In this document: in pieces, positions 6,629 to 14,625 of the stretch
How the letters are laid out: every line of letters begins with the position of its first letter
Position numbering within the stretch: the first letter of the stretch is position 1
Assembly: GCA_004376975.1 (NCBI GenBank)
Contig: SOJA01000117.1
Location: 1 to 21,175, forward strand
Source of the DNA: Candidatus Bathyarchaeota archaeon
Lineage (GTDB): Archaea; Thermoproteota; Bathyarchaeia; Bathyarchaeales; UBA233
Length of the DNA: 21,175 nucleotides
Direction: 5' to 3'
Program-made: the position numbers and the translations under genes
The notes under the pieces: generated by a model
Told to the model about the DNA's origin: nothing
Database searches by the model: none
What the model saw: only the letters and a program-made list of their open reading frames with translations

Positions 6629-8128
6629 ATGTTTACCCCGCCATTAGACGCCCTTCTTATGTTTATGGTTGCAACCCCTGCAGTGGGGTGGGTAGCCGAT
6701 AAAAAGGGCTATCGGAAGGTTCAAGGCATCTATGCATCAGCAAGCCTCTTAGTAGCAGCCTACTTTCTCTACGGATTGTATAAGGAAGTGGCTAAGAACG
6801 GTATAATCTTAATTGTTGGTCAACCGACTTTCATTTCCCCTTTTGGAGCGTGCCTTGAAATAGATATGCTCAGCGTTTTCATGGCGTTCCTTTACATAAT
6901 AATTGGATTGTTCGCCACGGTTTATTCAATAAAGTTTATGGAACGTGATTCAGGATTAACCGAGTATTACACGCTTATGCTAGGCATGATTGCTGGCATG
7001 ACAGGCATAATTTTCGCAGGCGATTTTTTTACATTGTTTGTTTTCTGGGAGCTCATGTGCCTAACATCTTATGCTCTGGTTGCGTTTCGAAAGCAAAAGT
7101 GGGAGGCCATAGAGGCTGGGTTCAAATACCTTATTATGAGCGCTGCTGGAAGCGCAACAATTCTCCTCTCCATGTCCTTTCTTTACGGGATGGCTGGAAC
7201 ACTAAACTTCGCAGCTCTTGCAACTAGCCTTACTAACACTGCATCTGAGGGATGGATTTACACAACTCTAACGTTGGTTATGGTCGGTTTTGGAGTTAAG
7301 GCTGCCATCGTTCCATTTCACACGTGGCTTCCTGACGCTCACTCTGCTGCCCCGAGCCCTGTAAGTGCTATGCTTTCCGGCGTTATGGTGCAGACAGCAG
7401 CCTGCGCTCTCATTCGTATTCTCCTACTCGTTTTCAGTTCTGCACAACCAGCGTGGCAAATGACGTTGGCGGTTTTCGCGGTTTTCACAATGTTCGGCGG
7501 TAACATAATGGCGCTGTTGCAAAACGACCTCAAGCGTCTGCTAGCTTTCAGCACCATTGCTCATATAGGTTATGTTCTCTTCGGATTTGCGATCGCAACT
7601 CCCTATGGATTAACTGCGAGTTTGTTTCACATAATGAATCATGCAATTATGAAAACCCTTCTTTTCCTTTGCGCTGGAGCGTTTATTCGTCAAACTAGAA
7701 CGCGAGATCTTAGAAAGCTTAGAGGAATAGGAAGGATTATGCCTATAACAAGTGCAGCTTTTACTATTGGTACACTCGCTATTGCTGCTTGCCCACCATT
7801 GAACGGTTTCTGGAGTGAGATGATGATTATAGCCGCTGGAATAAGAGCTGAGATGATAATATTTTCGACCTTAACACTTGCTAACATGGGTTTGTCAGTC
7901 GTCTACTACTTCCGCCTTATCCGTATAATCATGTTAGAAATGCCTACGGAAGTGTCAAAAAGAGCAACTAGGGCTCCTATCTCAATACTCATCCCCCTGT
8001 TGATTCTTGCGTTTCTCTGTGTTTTTATTGGGGTATACCCTGGACCGTTTATTAGTGCGTCTTCTCAGGCTGCCGAGGCGGCTTTGAACATAGAAGCTTA
8101 CATTGAGGCTGTACTTGGGGGATTATGA
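6629..8128 (+). CDS. nuoN: Antiporter-like proton-channel subunit (NuoN position, NuoM/MrpD-like sequence)
   Basis: Membrane subunit of 499 residues with about 14 helices, expected to move H+ or Na+. Channel residues visible are E141 (FWEL, helix 5), K224 (GVKAAIVPFHTW, helix 7), the LKR around 301-303, and K342 (NHAIMKTLLF, helix 12). The helix-8 lysine of M-type subunits is Q255 here (SGVMVQTA). The motif WLPDAHSAAPSPVSAMLSG is that of NuoM/MrpD/HyfF, not the usual NuoN wording, so the N label rests on position in the J-J-K-N unit. The ATG at 6629 has GAGGGA 7 to 8 bases upstream. It is last in the plus-strand unit and converges on the M gene. Confidence 0.88.
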   Translation: MFTPPLDALLMFMVATPAVGWVADKKGYRKVQGIYASASLLVAAYFLYGLYKEVAKNGIILIVGQPTFISPFGACLEIDMLSVFMAFLYIIIGLFATVYSIKFMERDSGLTEYYTLMLGMIAGMTGIIFAGDFFTLFVFWELMCLTSYALVAFRKQKWEAIEAGFKYLIMSAAGSATILLSMSFLYGMAGTLNFAALATSLTNTASEGWIYTTLTLVMVGFGVKAAIVPFHTWLPDAHSAAPSPVSAMLSGVMVQTAACALIRILLLVFSSAQPAWQMTLAVFAVFTMFGGNIMALLQNDLKRLLAFSTIAHIGYVLFGFAIATPYGLTASLFHIMNHAIMKTLLFLCAGAFIRQTRTRDLRKLRGIGRIMPITSAAFTIGTLAIAACPPLNGFWSEMMIIAAGIRAEMIIFSTLTLANMGLSVVYYFRLIRIIMLEMPTEVSKRATRAPISILIPLLILAFLCVFIGVYPGPFISASSQAAEAALNIEAYIEAVLGGL

Positions 8129-8141
8129 CTAGAATATTTTT

Positions 8142-8165
8142 CCAATATTTCTGGTAAAGTATTGG
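8142..8165. terminator. Hairpin between convergent N and M genes
   Basis: CCAATATTT (8142-8150) and AAGTATTGG (8157-8165) can form a 9-pair stem with one G-U pair and a 6-base loop, in the 60-base gap where the two halves of the cluster meet. A T-run (ATTTTT at 8136-8141) lies just before the stem on the plus strand, so on the minus strand an A-run follows it. It is not a classic U-tailed terminator; a two-way terminator or processing site is inference. Confidence 0.35.
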
Positions 8166-8188
8166 TTCCATATCTAACGCCTACACTT

Positions 8189-9637
8189 TTAAAATGGAGC
8201 TGATAGAAGCCTTAACACAATGTCCGGCCAAATTCCTGTCACCACCGCAATCACAGCCAATACGATTATTGGAATACGCATCAGCCAAGACGGCTTCCTC
8301 GTATTTTCTAACTCTTTCGGGGTGGTTCCGAAGAACACTCTCCACAGGAACCATAGGTAATATCCAGCAGTGATTGCCGTGCTAACTACGGCGACCGTGG
8401 TGATGAGAATCTTTCCAGAGAAGACTCCTCCTGAGAATATCATCCATTCACTCCAGAAACCGTTTAAGGGAGGGGTTCCAGCTAGAGATAAGGCGCCTAT
8501 TAAGGCTGCGGCACAAATTATTGGCATCTTATCGGCTAAGCCCCCTAGCTTTGTGATCTTGCGTATTCCCGTTTGATGCATAATTACGCCGGCACACATG
8601 AATAGAAGGCTTTTACAAACAGCATGGTTCACCATATGGAAGAGGGCTCCAGTCGCCCCTATTGTTGAGTACACTCCCAGTCCAAAAAAGATGTAGCCCA
8701 TCTGGCTGATGCTGGAGTATGCTAAAAACCTTTTGATATCAGTTTGAGCAAGAGCCATAATTCCACCGTAAATCATGGTGATGACGCCGAGAATCGCCAA
8801 AGCATCTGACATCTGCACAACTGTTGGACCAAAACCAGAAAGAAGGATTCTTGCGAAAGCGTAGGCACCACACTTAATCATGACGCCTGAGAGCATAGCA
8901 CTTATGGGTGTGGGGGCTTCAGCATGTGCATCCGGTAGCCATGTGTGCACTGGGAAAATTGCCATCTTAACGCAGAACCCAATCAATAACAGAACAAATA
9001 CTGTAAGTATACTGCTTGGAGGGATATTAGTTGACACTTGTGACAAATCGGCGAAATTAAAGGTGCCCGTGAATACGTAGATTGACAGTATTCCCATAAG
9101 CATGAAAAGCGCCCCGATGTGTGTGAATATAAAGTATTTGAATCCGATGGTCAACCGTTTTTTAGACACTCCCCACAATGCTATTAAGAAATAAGATGGT
9201 ATCAACATCAACTCCCAAAAGAGATAAAATTGTATAAGGTTCGCGGAAAGCATCACTCCAATCATGCCAGCCATGAACAGCAACAGGAATGCGTAATAGC
9301 TGGGTTGCTCACGCTTATTCTCCATGTACTTAATGGAGTAGAAACATGAAAGAGTGCTTACAACTGCAACGATCAATGCTATGGAAAAGCTGGTCATGTC
9401 AACCATAAAGCCTAGTCTAAGGCTGAATGACGGTGCCTGGATCCAAGCATAGGTATCGTGTATGGGTGTCTGTTCAATGATGTCTGTTACCATGGAAAGA
9501 ATCATGTAAATGGACAGCGAGGCTGCTGCAGTCGCTATCCATCCGACATACTTTTCAGCATATTTTCCAAAAACGTAGATGAAAAATGCTGAAATTATTG
9601 GAAGAATAATTGCCAACAATGAGGCATGAGGAATCAA
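8189..9637 (-). CDS. nuoM: NuoM/FpoM-like antiporter subunit
   Basis: Membrane subunit of 482 residues, about 14 helices, with a complete set of ion-channel residues: E142 (FWELMLIPSYF), K224 (CVKMAIFPVHTW), K255 (SGVMIKCGAYAF), the DIKR motif at 300-303 and K342 (NHAVCKSLLF). WLPDAHAEAPTPISAML is the family signature. It should be an active proton or sodium channel of the complex. The start is TTG 9637 with TTAGGAG upstream, 12 bases after the end of the L gene, so L and M form one transcript. The order L then M on the minus strand, away from A-I, is unusual for Fpo/Nuo clusters. Confidence 0.92.
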   Translation of the reverse strand: MIPHASLLAIILPIISAFFIYVFGKYAEKYVGWIATAAASLSIYMILSMVTDIIEQTPIHDTYAWIQAPSFSLRLGFMVDMTSFSIALIVAVVSTLSCFYSIKYMENKREQPSYYAFLLLFMAGMIGVMLSANLIQFYLFWELMLIPSYFLIALWGVSKKRLTIGFKYFIFTHIGALFMLMGILSIYVFTGTFNFADLSQVSTNIPPSSILTVFVLLLIGFCVKMAIFPVHTWLPDAHAEAPTPISAMLSGVMIKCGAYAFARILLSGFGPTVVQMSDALAILGVITMIYGGIMALAQTDIKRFLAYSSISQMGYIFFGLGVYSTIGATGALFHMVNHAVCKSLLFMCAGVIMHQTGIRKITKLGGLADKMPIICAAALIGALSLAGTPPLNGFWSEWMIFSGGVFSGKILITTVAVVSTAITAGYYLWFLWRVFFGTTPKELENTRKPSWLMRIPIIVLAVIAVVTGIWPDIVLRLLSAPF

Positions 9638-9649
9638 CCCATTTTTCTC

Positions 9650-11713
9650 CTAAGGAATAACTCCTCTAAATAGAAGAAGTAGAACTACTAATATTATGAC
9701 TCCGATAAAGGCTGTCAGCATGTTGTAAGATAACACTCCAGTATGCGTTTTTCTGAATCGTTGAGCAAATGATGTGATACGATGAGCTAGAAAATAATTC
9801 AGCGCGTCAAGGCCTCTAAGTTCCGGATATTTATACAAAACACTGGATAATCGTCTAAAAAAGCTTGCAACACGATAGTTCAACGCGTCAATACTACACT
9901 CTAAGCGTTTATATACGATGTTGGAAAATGCTTTGATTCCATCTGCAACCTTGAAGTAAAACGCGTTGATGTAACATCGTTTCCACAGAAAACCATGAAC
10001 CTTCCCTAAGAATCGGTGTTTCTCAATTAATTTAACAGGGTTGACTCGACGCGCTATATATAACTGATATGCGGGATAGCCTCCAACTGCTACTGCTACA
10101 CATGTTAAAACTGTACTTATGGACGGAACAATGTACGTCAAAACGTCGGTAATATTGCTGAAAGTTAGTGTGCCTAAAAGAGGTAGGAGAAACTTGTTAA
10201 AGCTCGGGATTAAAAGAAGTGCTAGGAAATCTAAGAATGCAGTTATTACAAGAGTTGCAGCAAGTGAAATTCGCATTAAAGATGGAGATCTTCTGATAAC
10301 CTTCTCCTCCGATCCGTGACTCCCCTTTCTGAAGACTAGTCCCATCATTCTGAGCCCGTAAAAGGCAGTTATTCCAGCTCCGATTATTAATAAAGCAAAA
10401 ATTACGTAGCCCGATATCATCAACATGAATTGTCCTTTTATGCCAGCCTCTGCCGCGAAATCCCAAGCAACTGTTTGAATCCAGTTCGTACACCAAAAAC
10501 CACTTAGCGGTGGTATGCCAGCTAGAGCAAGAGCTCCCACTTCCATACTTCTATGCGCGATTCGACTCTTGAACCCGCCCATATGGTGTAAATTGTCCGA
10601 GCCAACTGCGTAGGAAATGTAGGCTGCAGTTAGGAAAAGCAGCGCTGAGAGGAAGGCGTCTACTGTAAGAAGGAAGGTGCCGGCTAAGTAACCCCAGCTC
10701 ATGTCAGCCATTAATCCTGCTAAACCAAAAGCTGCCATCATGTATCCGATCATGCTTGAGATGCCATATGAAAGAACTTTGAATATGTTAACTTGGACCA
10801 TTGCTATAAGAGCGCTAATAATCGCAGTGAGTGCGCCTACAAATGTCATGACCAAAAAGAAGTTGATCATGCCACCGTATTCCATTGGAGGTTGGGTAGC
10901 CTGATGGAAGATTGGGAGAACTCTAGCCATAAGAAAAGGACCAGCCAAACACTCAGTTAGGGCGTTGAAACAGGAAGGTGAGGCGGCTAATGCATCTGGA
11001 AGCCATTCTTGCAAGGGAAACTGAGCTGCCTTTCCTACAGCTCCACCAAAGAACATAAGGGCTGTGATAAAAAGTAAGCCAGACCTTGATAATTCTCCCA
11101 TCCAGTTGTTGTTTTGTGAAAGTTCCATAATGTTAAGAGTGCCAGAATAAGCGTATATTATCAAAATAGACGCAAGCAAGAACACGTCTGCAATGTGGAG
11201 AACGAGGAAAGTTTTCAAGCCTATATGCGCCTTTTTAGGGTCTTTGTACCAGAAAGCTGCAAGGCCGGTGCAGCATATCCCAACTATTTCCCAGCCGATG
11301 AACATGAAGAGGAGGTTATCTGCCATCACTATCACTACGTATCCGCCGATGAAAAGCTGTATGAGAAACCAGAACCTAGCCAAGCTTGGCTCTTCTTGCA
11401 TGTAGGCGACAGAGAAAACTGTAACTAGAAATCCTATACAAGTAATTACACTTACCATAAGCACGCTTAATGGATCAATGCATACGCCAACTTGAATAAT
11501 GCTGTTAGAAATCCATGGAATCGTCATATCGGGCAGAGCTGTTCCAAAATAGATGTCTGGGATCATCGAAAAGGAGAAGAGAGCACTCATTCCGATGGAC
11601 AACACTGCTAGATAACTGCTGAATTTTCGACGAATTGCACCAACTAACGGTGTAACTGCAGTTCCGATAATTGGGATGAGCCAGCAAAGCAATGGTGCAT
11701 ACGGAAGCAACAA
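9650..11713 (-). CDS. nuoL: NuoL/FpoL-like subunit with altered channel residues
   Basis: Large membrane subunit of 687 residues: an antiporter-like core (about 1-480), then a C-terminal extension ending in a terminal helix (about 664-687), as in NuoL with its lateral helix. E142 (GWEIVG) and K228 (GKAAQFPL) of the helix 5/7 pair are kept. Other channel positions are changed: NuoL's ALIHAAT region reads NALTECLAG, the DIKR motif is NIFK (309-312), the helix-12 HAFFK lysine is S356 (DAFLSALLF), and SKDE is CTNW. The frame opens at TTG 11725, but I chose TTG 11713. A GGAGA ribosome site 6 bases upstream is conserved in the duplicated copy near 12318, and the first residues are then the first helix. 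Homology to NuoL is clear; pumping ability is doubtful. Confidence 0.88.
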   Translation of the reverse strand: MLLPYAPLLCWLIPIIGTAVTPLVGAIRRKFSSYLAVLSIGMSALFSFSMIPDIYFGTALPDMTIPWISNSIIQVGVCIDPLSVLMVSVITCIGFLVTVFSVAYMQEEPSLARFWFLIQLFIGGYVVIVMADNLLFMFIGWEIVGICCTGLAAFWYKDPKKAHIGLKTFLVLHIADVFLLASILIIYAYSGTLNIMELSQNNNWMGELSRSGLLFITALMFFGGAVGKAAQFPLQEWLPDALAASPSCFNALTECLAGPFLMARVLPIFHQATQPPMEYGGMINFFLVMTFVGALTAIISALIAMVQVNIFKVLSYGISSMIGYMMAAFGLAGLMADMSWGYLAGTFLLTVDAFLSALLFLTAAYISYAVGSDNLHHMGGFKSRIAHRSMEVGALALAGIPPLSGFWCTNWIQTVAWDFAAEAGIKGQFMLMISGYVIFALLIIGAGITAFYGLRMMGLVFRKGSHGSEEKVIRRSPSLMRISLAATLVITAFLDFLALLLIPSFNKFLLPLLGTLTFSNITDVLTYIVPSISTVLTCVAVAVGGYPAYQLYIARRVNPVKLIEKHRFLGKVHGFLWKRCYINAFYFKVADGIKAFSNIVYKRLECSIDALNYRVASFFRRLSSVLYKYPELRGLDALNYFLAHRITSFAQRFRKTHTGVLSYNMLTAFIGVIILVVLLLLFRGVIP

Positions 11714-12000
11714 CTTTCTCTCCAAGCTGCGTGTTAAATATAGATTCTGGAGTTAATAGATTATGTATTATCCTAATAAAAAAGTTGAACATAAACACAT
11801 CGTAAACAGAAAAGGGCACAATCATGAGATCTATAATGTCGCGTGTACGTTTAAAGTTGTATATTTCTTTTTTTTTGAAAAATTGTGAGACAAGAGAGGG
11901 ATTTCACTCATTTTCTTACAAGAGTTCTTAGATAAAAAAAAAAGAGAGGTTGTATATGTCTTATTGACGCTTGATTTTTTTTTATCACCGCGAATAAAGC
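11572..12000 (-). repeat. Duplicated nuoL 5' end and upstream region, copy A (live)
   Basis: This copy spans the first ~47 codons of the L gene and about 290 bases upstream. It aligns with 12177-12625 in the same orientation, with matches running through the coding start, the GGAGA ribosome site, a TATA-like CTTTTTTATTA (11784-11774) and further upstream to GCGAATAA near 11992. I estimate roughly 65-80 percent identity by eye with small indels, so the duplication is old. The upstream part (11714-12000) holds no gene. It has T and A tracts at 11867-11875, 11934-11943 and 11975-11983. Confidence 0.8.
11934..11943 (-). terminator. Oligo-T tract on the minus strand downstream of the chimeric pseudogene
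   Basis: Ten A on the plus strand, hence ten T on the minus strand. It lies 3' of the chimeric remnant and 5' of the L promoter. A T-rich tract is the usual archaeal intrinsic terminator, so it could stop leftward transcripts before the L gene. The matching place in copy B lacks the tract. Confidence 0.4.
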
Positions 12001-12345
12001 CTATCGCAAGCCTCATGACGGTGTGAGTAGTCAAAACACGCCTTAAGCAATCACTCCCACCCCAACGGGTAATCCCTTGTCTACATCGAGAAAATGGACG
12101 TTGCAGGGAAGGCCACAGCTATAAATTTTCATGAAAATAGCCATCGCAAGAAATCCAAAGACAGCAATGCAGTTCAGCGCGCGCGCAAAGGTGGCCATAA
12201 CAAACGTTGCTGGTGCATAATCTCTGAGTTTACGATGTACTAAGGCAAAGAGTAGTGTAAGCCCAGATCCGATAATCGGAATGAACCAGCAAAGCAATGG
12301 TACATATGGAAACAACAAATTTCTCCAGAAGTTCGGATTTAACAT
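12001..12345 (-). pseudogene. Chimeric remnant: nuoL 5' end fused to antiporter 3' fragment
   Basis: An open frame of 100 codons (12345-12043) has two unrelated halves. Residues about 10-55 match the L-subunit N-terminus (PYVPLLCWFIPIIG versus PYAPLLCWLIPIIG). Residues about 57-100 match the CPA2 antiporter encoded at 13033-14292 (FLAMAIFMKIYSCGLP versus FLAMAVLIKIVSCGFP; KGLPVGVGVIA versus KGLTVGVGMIA). The frame ends at a TAA exactly where the antiporter has Arg. Homology continues to about 12001, with further stops (TGA, TGA, TAG) in place of Gly, Met and Met. The junction lies in a GCGCGCGCGC tract at 12177-12186. Most likely this is a deletion product of a tandem duplication. Because the 100 codons before the TAA stay open while the tail is full of stops, expression of a small membrane protein cannot be excluded. 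Confidence 0.8.
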
Positions 12346-12625
12346 AAATCTTGAATTTAATAGTTTAAATGTTGTCTTAATAAAAAGTTAAACACCAATG
12401 TACCATAAACAGAAAAAGTTTCACCATCGCAAGACCCAATCACGTTTTTTCAGTCCGTTTTCAATCGAATTTTTTACACGTATTTCTTTCAAAAGCTTTT
12501 GAATTCAAGAGGAAAATTCCACTCGTTTCTTAAAAGAATCTTTCCCTAAGAAGAGGGCGAAGGAAGTTCTGCATGTCTCATTGACACTAAGTTTTTTACT
12601 GCGAATAATACATATCACGCTAACA
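12177..12625 (-). repeat. Duplicated nuoL 5' end and upstream region, copy B
   Basis: Partner of copy A at 11572-12000. The promoter-like CTTTTTATTA is kept at 12387-12378, 60 bases from the TTG equivalent to the L start at 12318; in copy A the distance is 61. The gene-free part, 12346-12656, therefore contains an inherited promoter for the remnant (minus strand) and the leader of the next plus-strand gene. I saw no further coding sequence in it. Confidence 0.8.
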
Positions 12626-12656
12626 CAACACTGAGAAATAAGCAGGTGTTCAACCA

Positions 12657-13025
12657 GTGAAATCTAAGGAACACAAAGCTATCATTGAGGTGCTGCAAGA
12701 ACTGGGTTCATCCTATGATGAAACAGCAAACGTATTGAGCGGAGCAGCTCAAGAAGCACACTATGCAAAGCGTTTATTGGGGAAACACATATCTAAACAA
12801 GAGCGAGCTAGGCTGGTGAAGCTTGGTTTAAACATCATGCATTTCCCGGGTTTAATACCCTCAATTTTCCTTGACGAGTTGTTCCACTACAAGTTCATAG
12901 GCGTTTCTCTATTGGCTATAGGATTAATCCAAGAGAAAAGAAGCCCTATCCAAGCAGTGGATGTCTATGAAAACTTTCAGGAGACAATTCACAAGTTACG
13001 AAAGATAACAGATGAAGCAATCTAA
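12657..13025 (+). CDS. Hypothetical protein, 122 residues
   Basis: I do not recognise this family. The protein is mostly alpha-helical: a charged N-terminal half (about 1-57) and a moderately hydrophobic stretch at about 61-87 (FPGLIPSIFLDELFHYKFIG, then VSLLAIGLIQ). A helical C-terminus contains VDVYENFQETIHKLRKIT. It has no cysteine, no obvious catalytic motif and no signal peptide. The start is GTG 12657 with AGGTG about 9 bases upstream. Codon use looks like real coding sequence and the reverse frames are closed. It is convergent with the CPA2 antiporter, 7 bases apart, and divergent from the chimeric remnant. Function is unknown. Confidence 0.65.
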   Translation: MKSKEHKAIIEVLQELGSSYDETANVLSGAAQEAHYAKRLLGKHISKQERARLVKLGLNIMHFPGLIPSIFLDELFHYKFIGVSLLAIGLIQEKRSPIQAVDVYENFQETIHKLRKITDEAI

Positions 13026-13032
13026 CGTGTCT

Positions 13033-14292
13033 TCATGCTTTTTGAGTCAGTGAAATCCTCTCTTCCTGCTGTTTGTCTATATGCTTTCTCAAGACCCTTA
13101 GCAGAAAAGGGCTTATAATCGTTGTGGCTAGGCATGTTATCACGAGAGTTACGTAAACGTTTTGTGGGAGAACACCCATCGCAAACCCCATGCCGGCTAC
13201 AAGTAGTCCAACCTCGCCTCGGGCAATCATTCCTACTCCGACGGTTAATCCCTTACCTATGTCTGAAAAATATACGATGCTTGGAAAGCCACAGCTAACG
13301 ATCTTTATGAGAACAGCCATTGCAAGAAAACTAAAGAGAACAAGATAGTCTAGTTGAAGGAAGACTTGAGGATCAATATGAGCCCCCATCATAGCGAAAA
13401 ATACTGTTCCGAAAAGGAGATTTAGACTTTCGATAAATCCCTTCGCTTTAACTAGAATTCTTGAACCTGCAACGGCAACACCGGCTATAAAGGCCCCGAC
13501 AATAGTGGATAAACCCATATAGGCTGTAAGAAAGGCCAAACCAAAGCAAATAGCTATGGCACTGGTCTCAGCCGTTCCCTTGAATTCCCATATGCTAACT
13601 TCGGCAACGAGACGAGGCACAATTATGGCAAAGAGAGCCAGTGTGAGGATTCCGATAGCGAAAATTTGTACAACTTTTACGATCATCATCGGAAAAGGTA
13701 TAACTTCACCCTTTAATGTGACGGAAGTTACGACCGATAAGATGGCCAAACCTAATATTGTGTCTATCACTGCTATATTGACTATCATTCTTGACTCTTG
13801 TAAGCCCCAGGCTCCTTCATGCATCAAGTTTAATTCCTCCAAAACTCTCATGACAATAGCGATGCCAGTTACAGCTAATGCTGATGAGATAATTAAAGCG
13901 ACTGTCCATGAATAACCTAACATTGATGATACGAAGAATCCGATAACAAAACTAACAGTAACGTCGATGGCTCCTATAATAAATGATTGAATTCCAGCGT
14001 GTAAAAAGTTAGCAAAAGTCAAATGCAACCCAGCTAAGAACAGAACGATTATCCCACCTATCTGAACAAAACTAAAAATTATTGGGTCTTCAGCTGTGAG
14101 GACGGGCTCTCCGAAGAAAAATATCATTCCCCCTAGAGCATAAGGTCCAAAAATAATTCCAGCTAGCACTTCTCCAACAATTCCTGGAACCTTATGTTTT
14201 TGACAGATTCCAGCTAGCAGTTTTGCCGTAAAGACGAGAAAACATATTCCGATAACGCTTCTTAAGACTACTATTTCATCCACTGCCAACAT
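13033..14292 (-). CDS. CPA2-family cation/proton antiporter (KefB/NapA-like)
   Basis: Inner-membrane monovalent cation:H+ antiporter of 419 residues and about 12-13 helices, likely exporting Na+ or K+ in exchange for H+. Family features are VPGIVGEVLAGIIFGP (about 35-50), LFLAGLHL in helix 3, and the GLSTIVGAFIAGVAVAG segment. At the helix-5 ion site, where electrogenic members have two aspartates, this protein has NIAVIDTILGL: D177 followed by T178. No TrkA/RCK domain is attached. The frame opens at GTG 14304, but I chose ATG 14292, since GGAGGT lies 4 bases upstream. A decayed paralogous fragment of this gene forms the 3' half of the remnant at 12001-12345. Confidence 0.88.
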   Translation of the reverse strand: MLAVDEIVVLRSVIGICFLVFTAKLLAGICQKHKVPGIVGEVLAGIIFGPYALGGMIFFFGEPVLTAEDPIIFSFVQIGGIIVLFLAGLHLTFANFLHAGIQSFIIGAIDVTVSFVIGFFVSSMLGYSWTVALIISSALAVTGIAIVMRVLEELNLMHEGAWGLQESRMIVNIAVIDTILGLAILSVVTSVTLKGEVIPFPMMIVKVVQIFAIGILTLALFAIIVPRLVAEVSIWEFKGTAETSAIAICFGLAFLTAYMGLSTIVGAFIAGVAVAGSRILVKAKGFIESLNLLFGTVFFAMMGAHIDPQVFLQLDYLVLFSFLAMAVLIKIVSCGFPSIVYFSDIGKGLTVGVGMIARGEVGLLVAGMGFAMGVLPQNVYVTLVITCLATTIISPFLLRVLRKHIDKQQEERISLTQKA

Positions 14293-14625
14293 GCCAACCT
14301 CCACGGTGCTGTATTTGGCTTATCTATCATTCTGAAGCACATATTAAATCTAATTGCTGAACAACTGGCATAAGCGAACAAAAACCCACTCCGTGTGCTG
14401 AAGCGTTACAGCGTTCTTTCTCATCATCACAACCGAGAGAAACCTATTTCATAACGTATGTTCAAGGACGCGAGCTGGTGTCAATAAAGTTGTTAGACGC
14501 TACTGTTAATGCTCAGGACAACCATCATTTATTTCTTTGATAGTCTCACCACCAAACGGTCCCAGTAAAGAAGCTAACAAAGATTATATACTCATCATCT
14601 TGATATGCTAAGAAAGGTGTTAATA
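14293..14625. promoter_or_regulatory. Gene-free spacer with promoter of the MscS-like gene
   Basis: No convincing gene in 330 bases on either strand. Near the right end TTATATA (14584-14590) is a good TATA box, predicting a transcript start near 14612. AAAGGTGT at 14613-14620 is then the ribosome site for ATG 14626. No matching promoter for the leftward antiporter stands out. The remaining sequence has no repeat or hairpin I could see. Confidence 0.5.

Noticed and set aside
11862..11983. T-rich tracts as plus-strand terminators
   Set aside because: No plus-strand gene lies upstream of them, so only the minus-strand T10 tract was kept as a terminator candidate.
11831..12034. 67-codon minus-strand frame
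   Set aside because: It covers duplicated upstream sequence and the out-of-frame tail of the antiporter remnant; low-complexity lysine and threonine runs, no family likeness.
14305..14590. Possible decayed antiporter or L copy in this spacer
   Set aside because: I compared it by eye with the duplicated segments and found no matching run.
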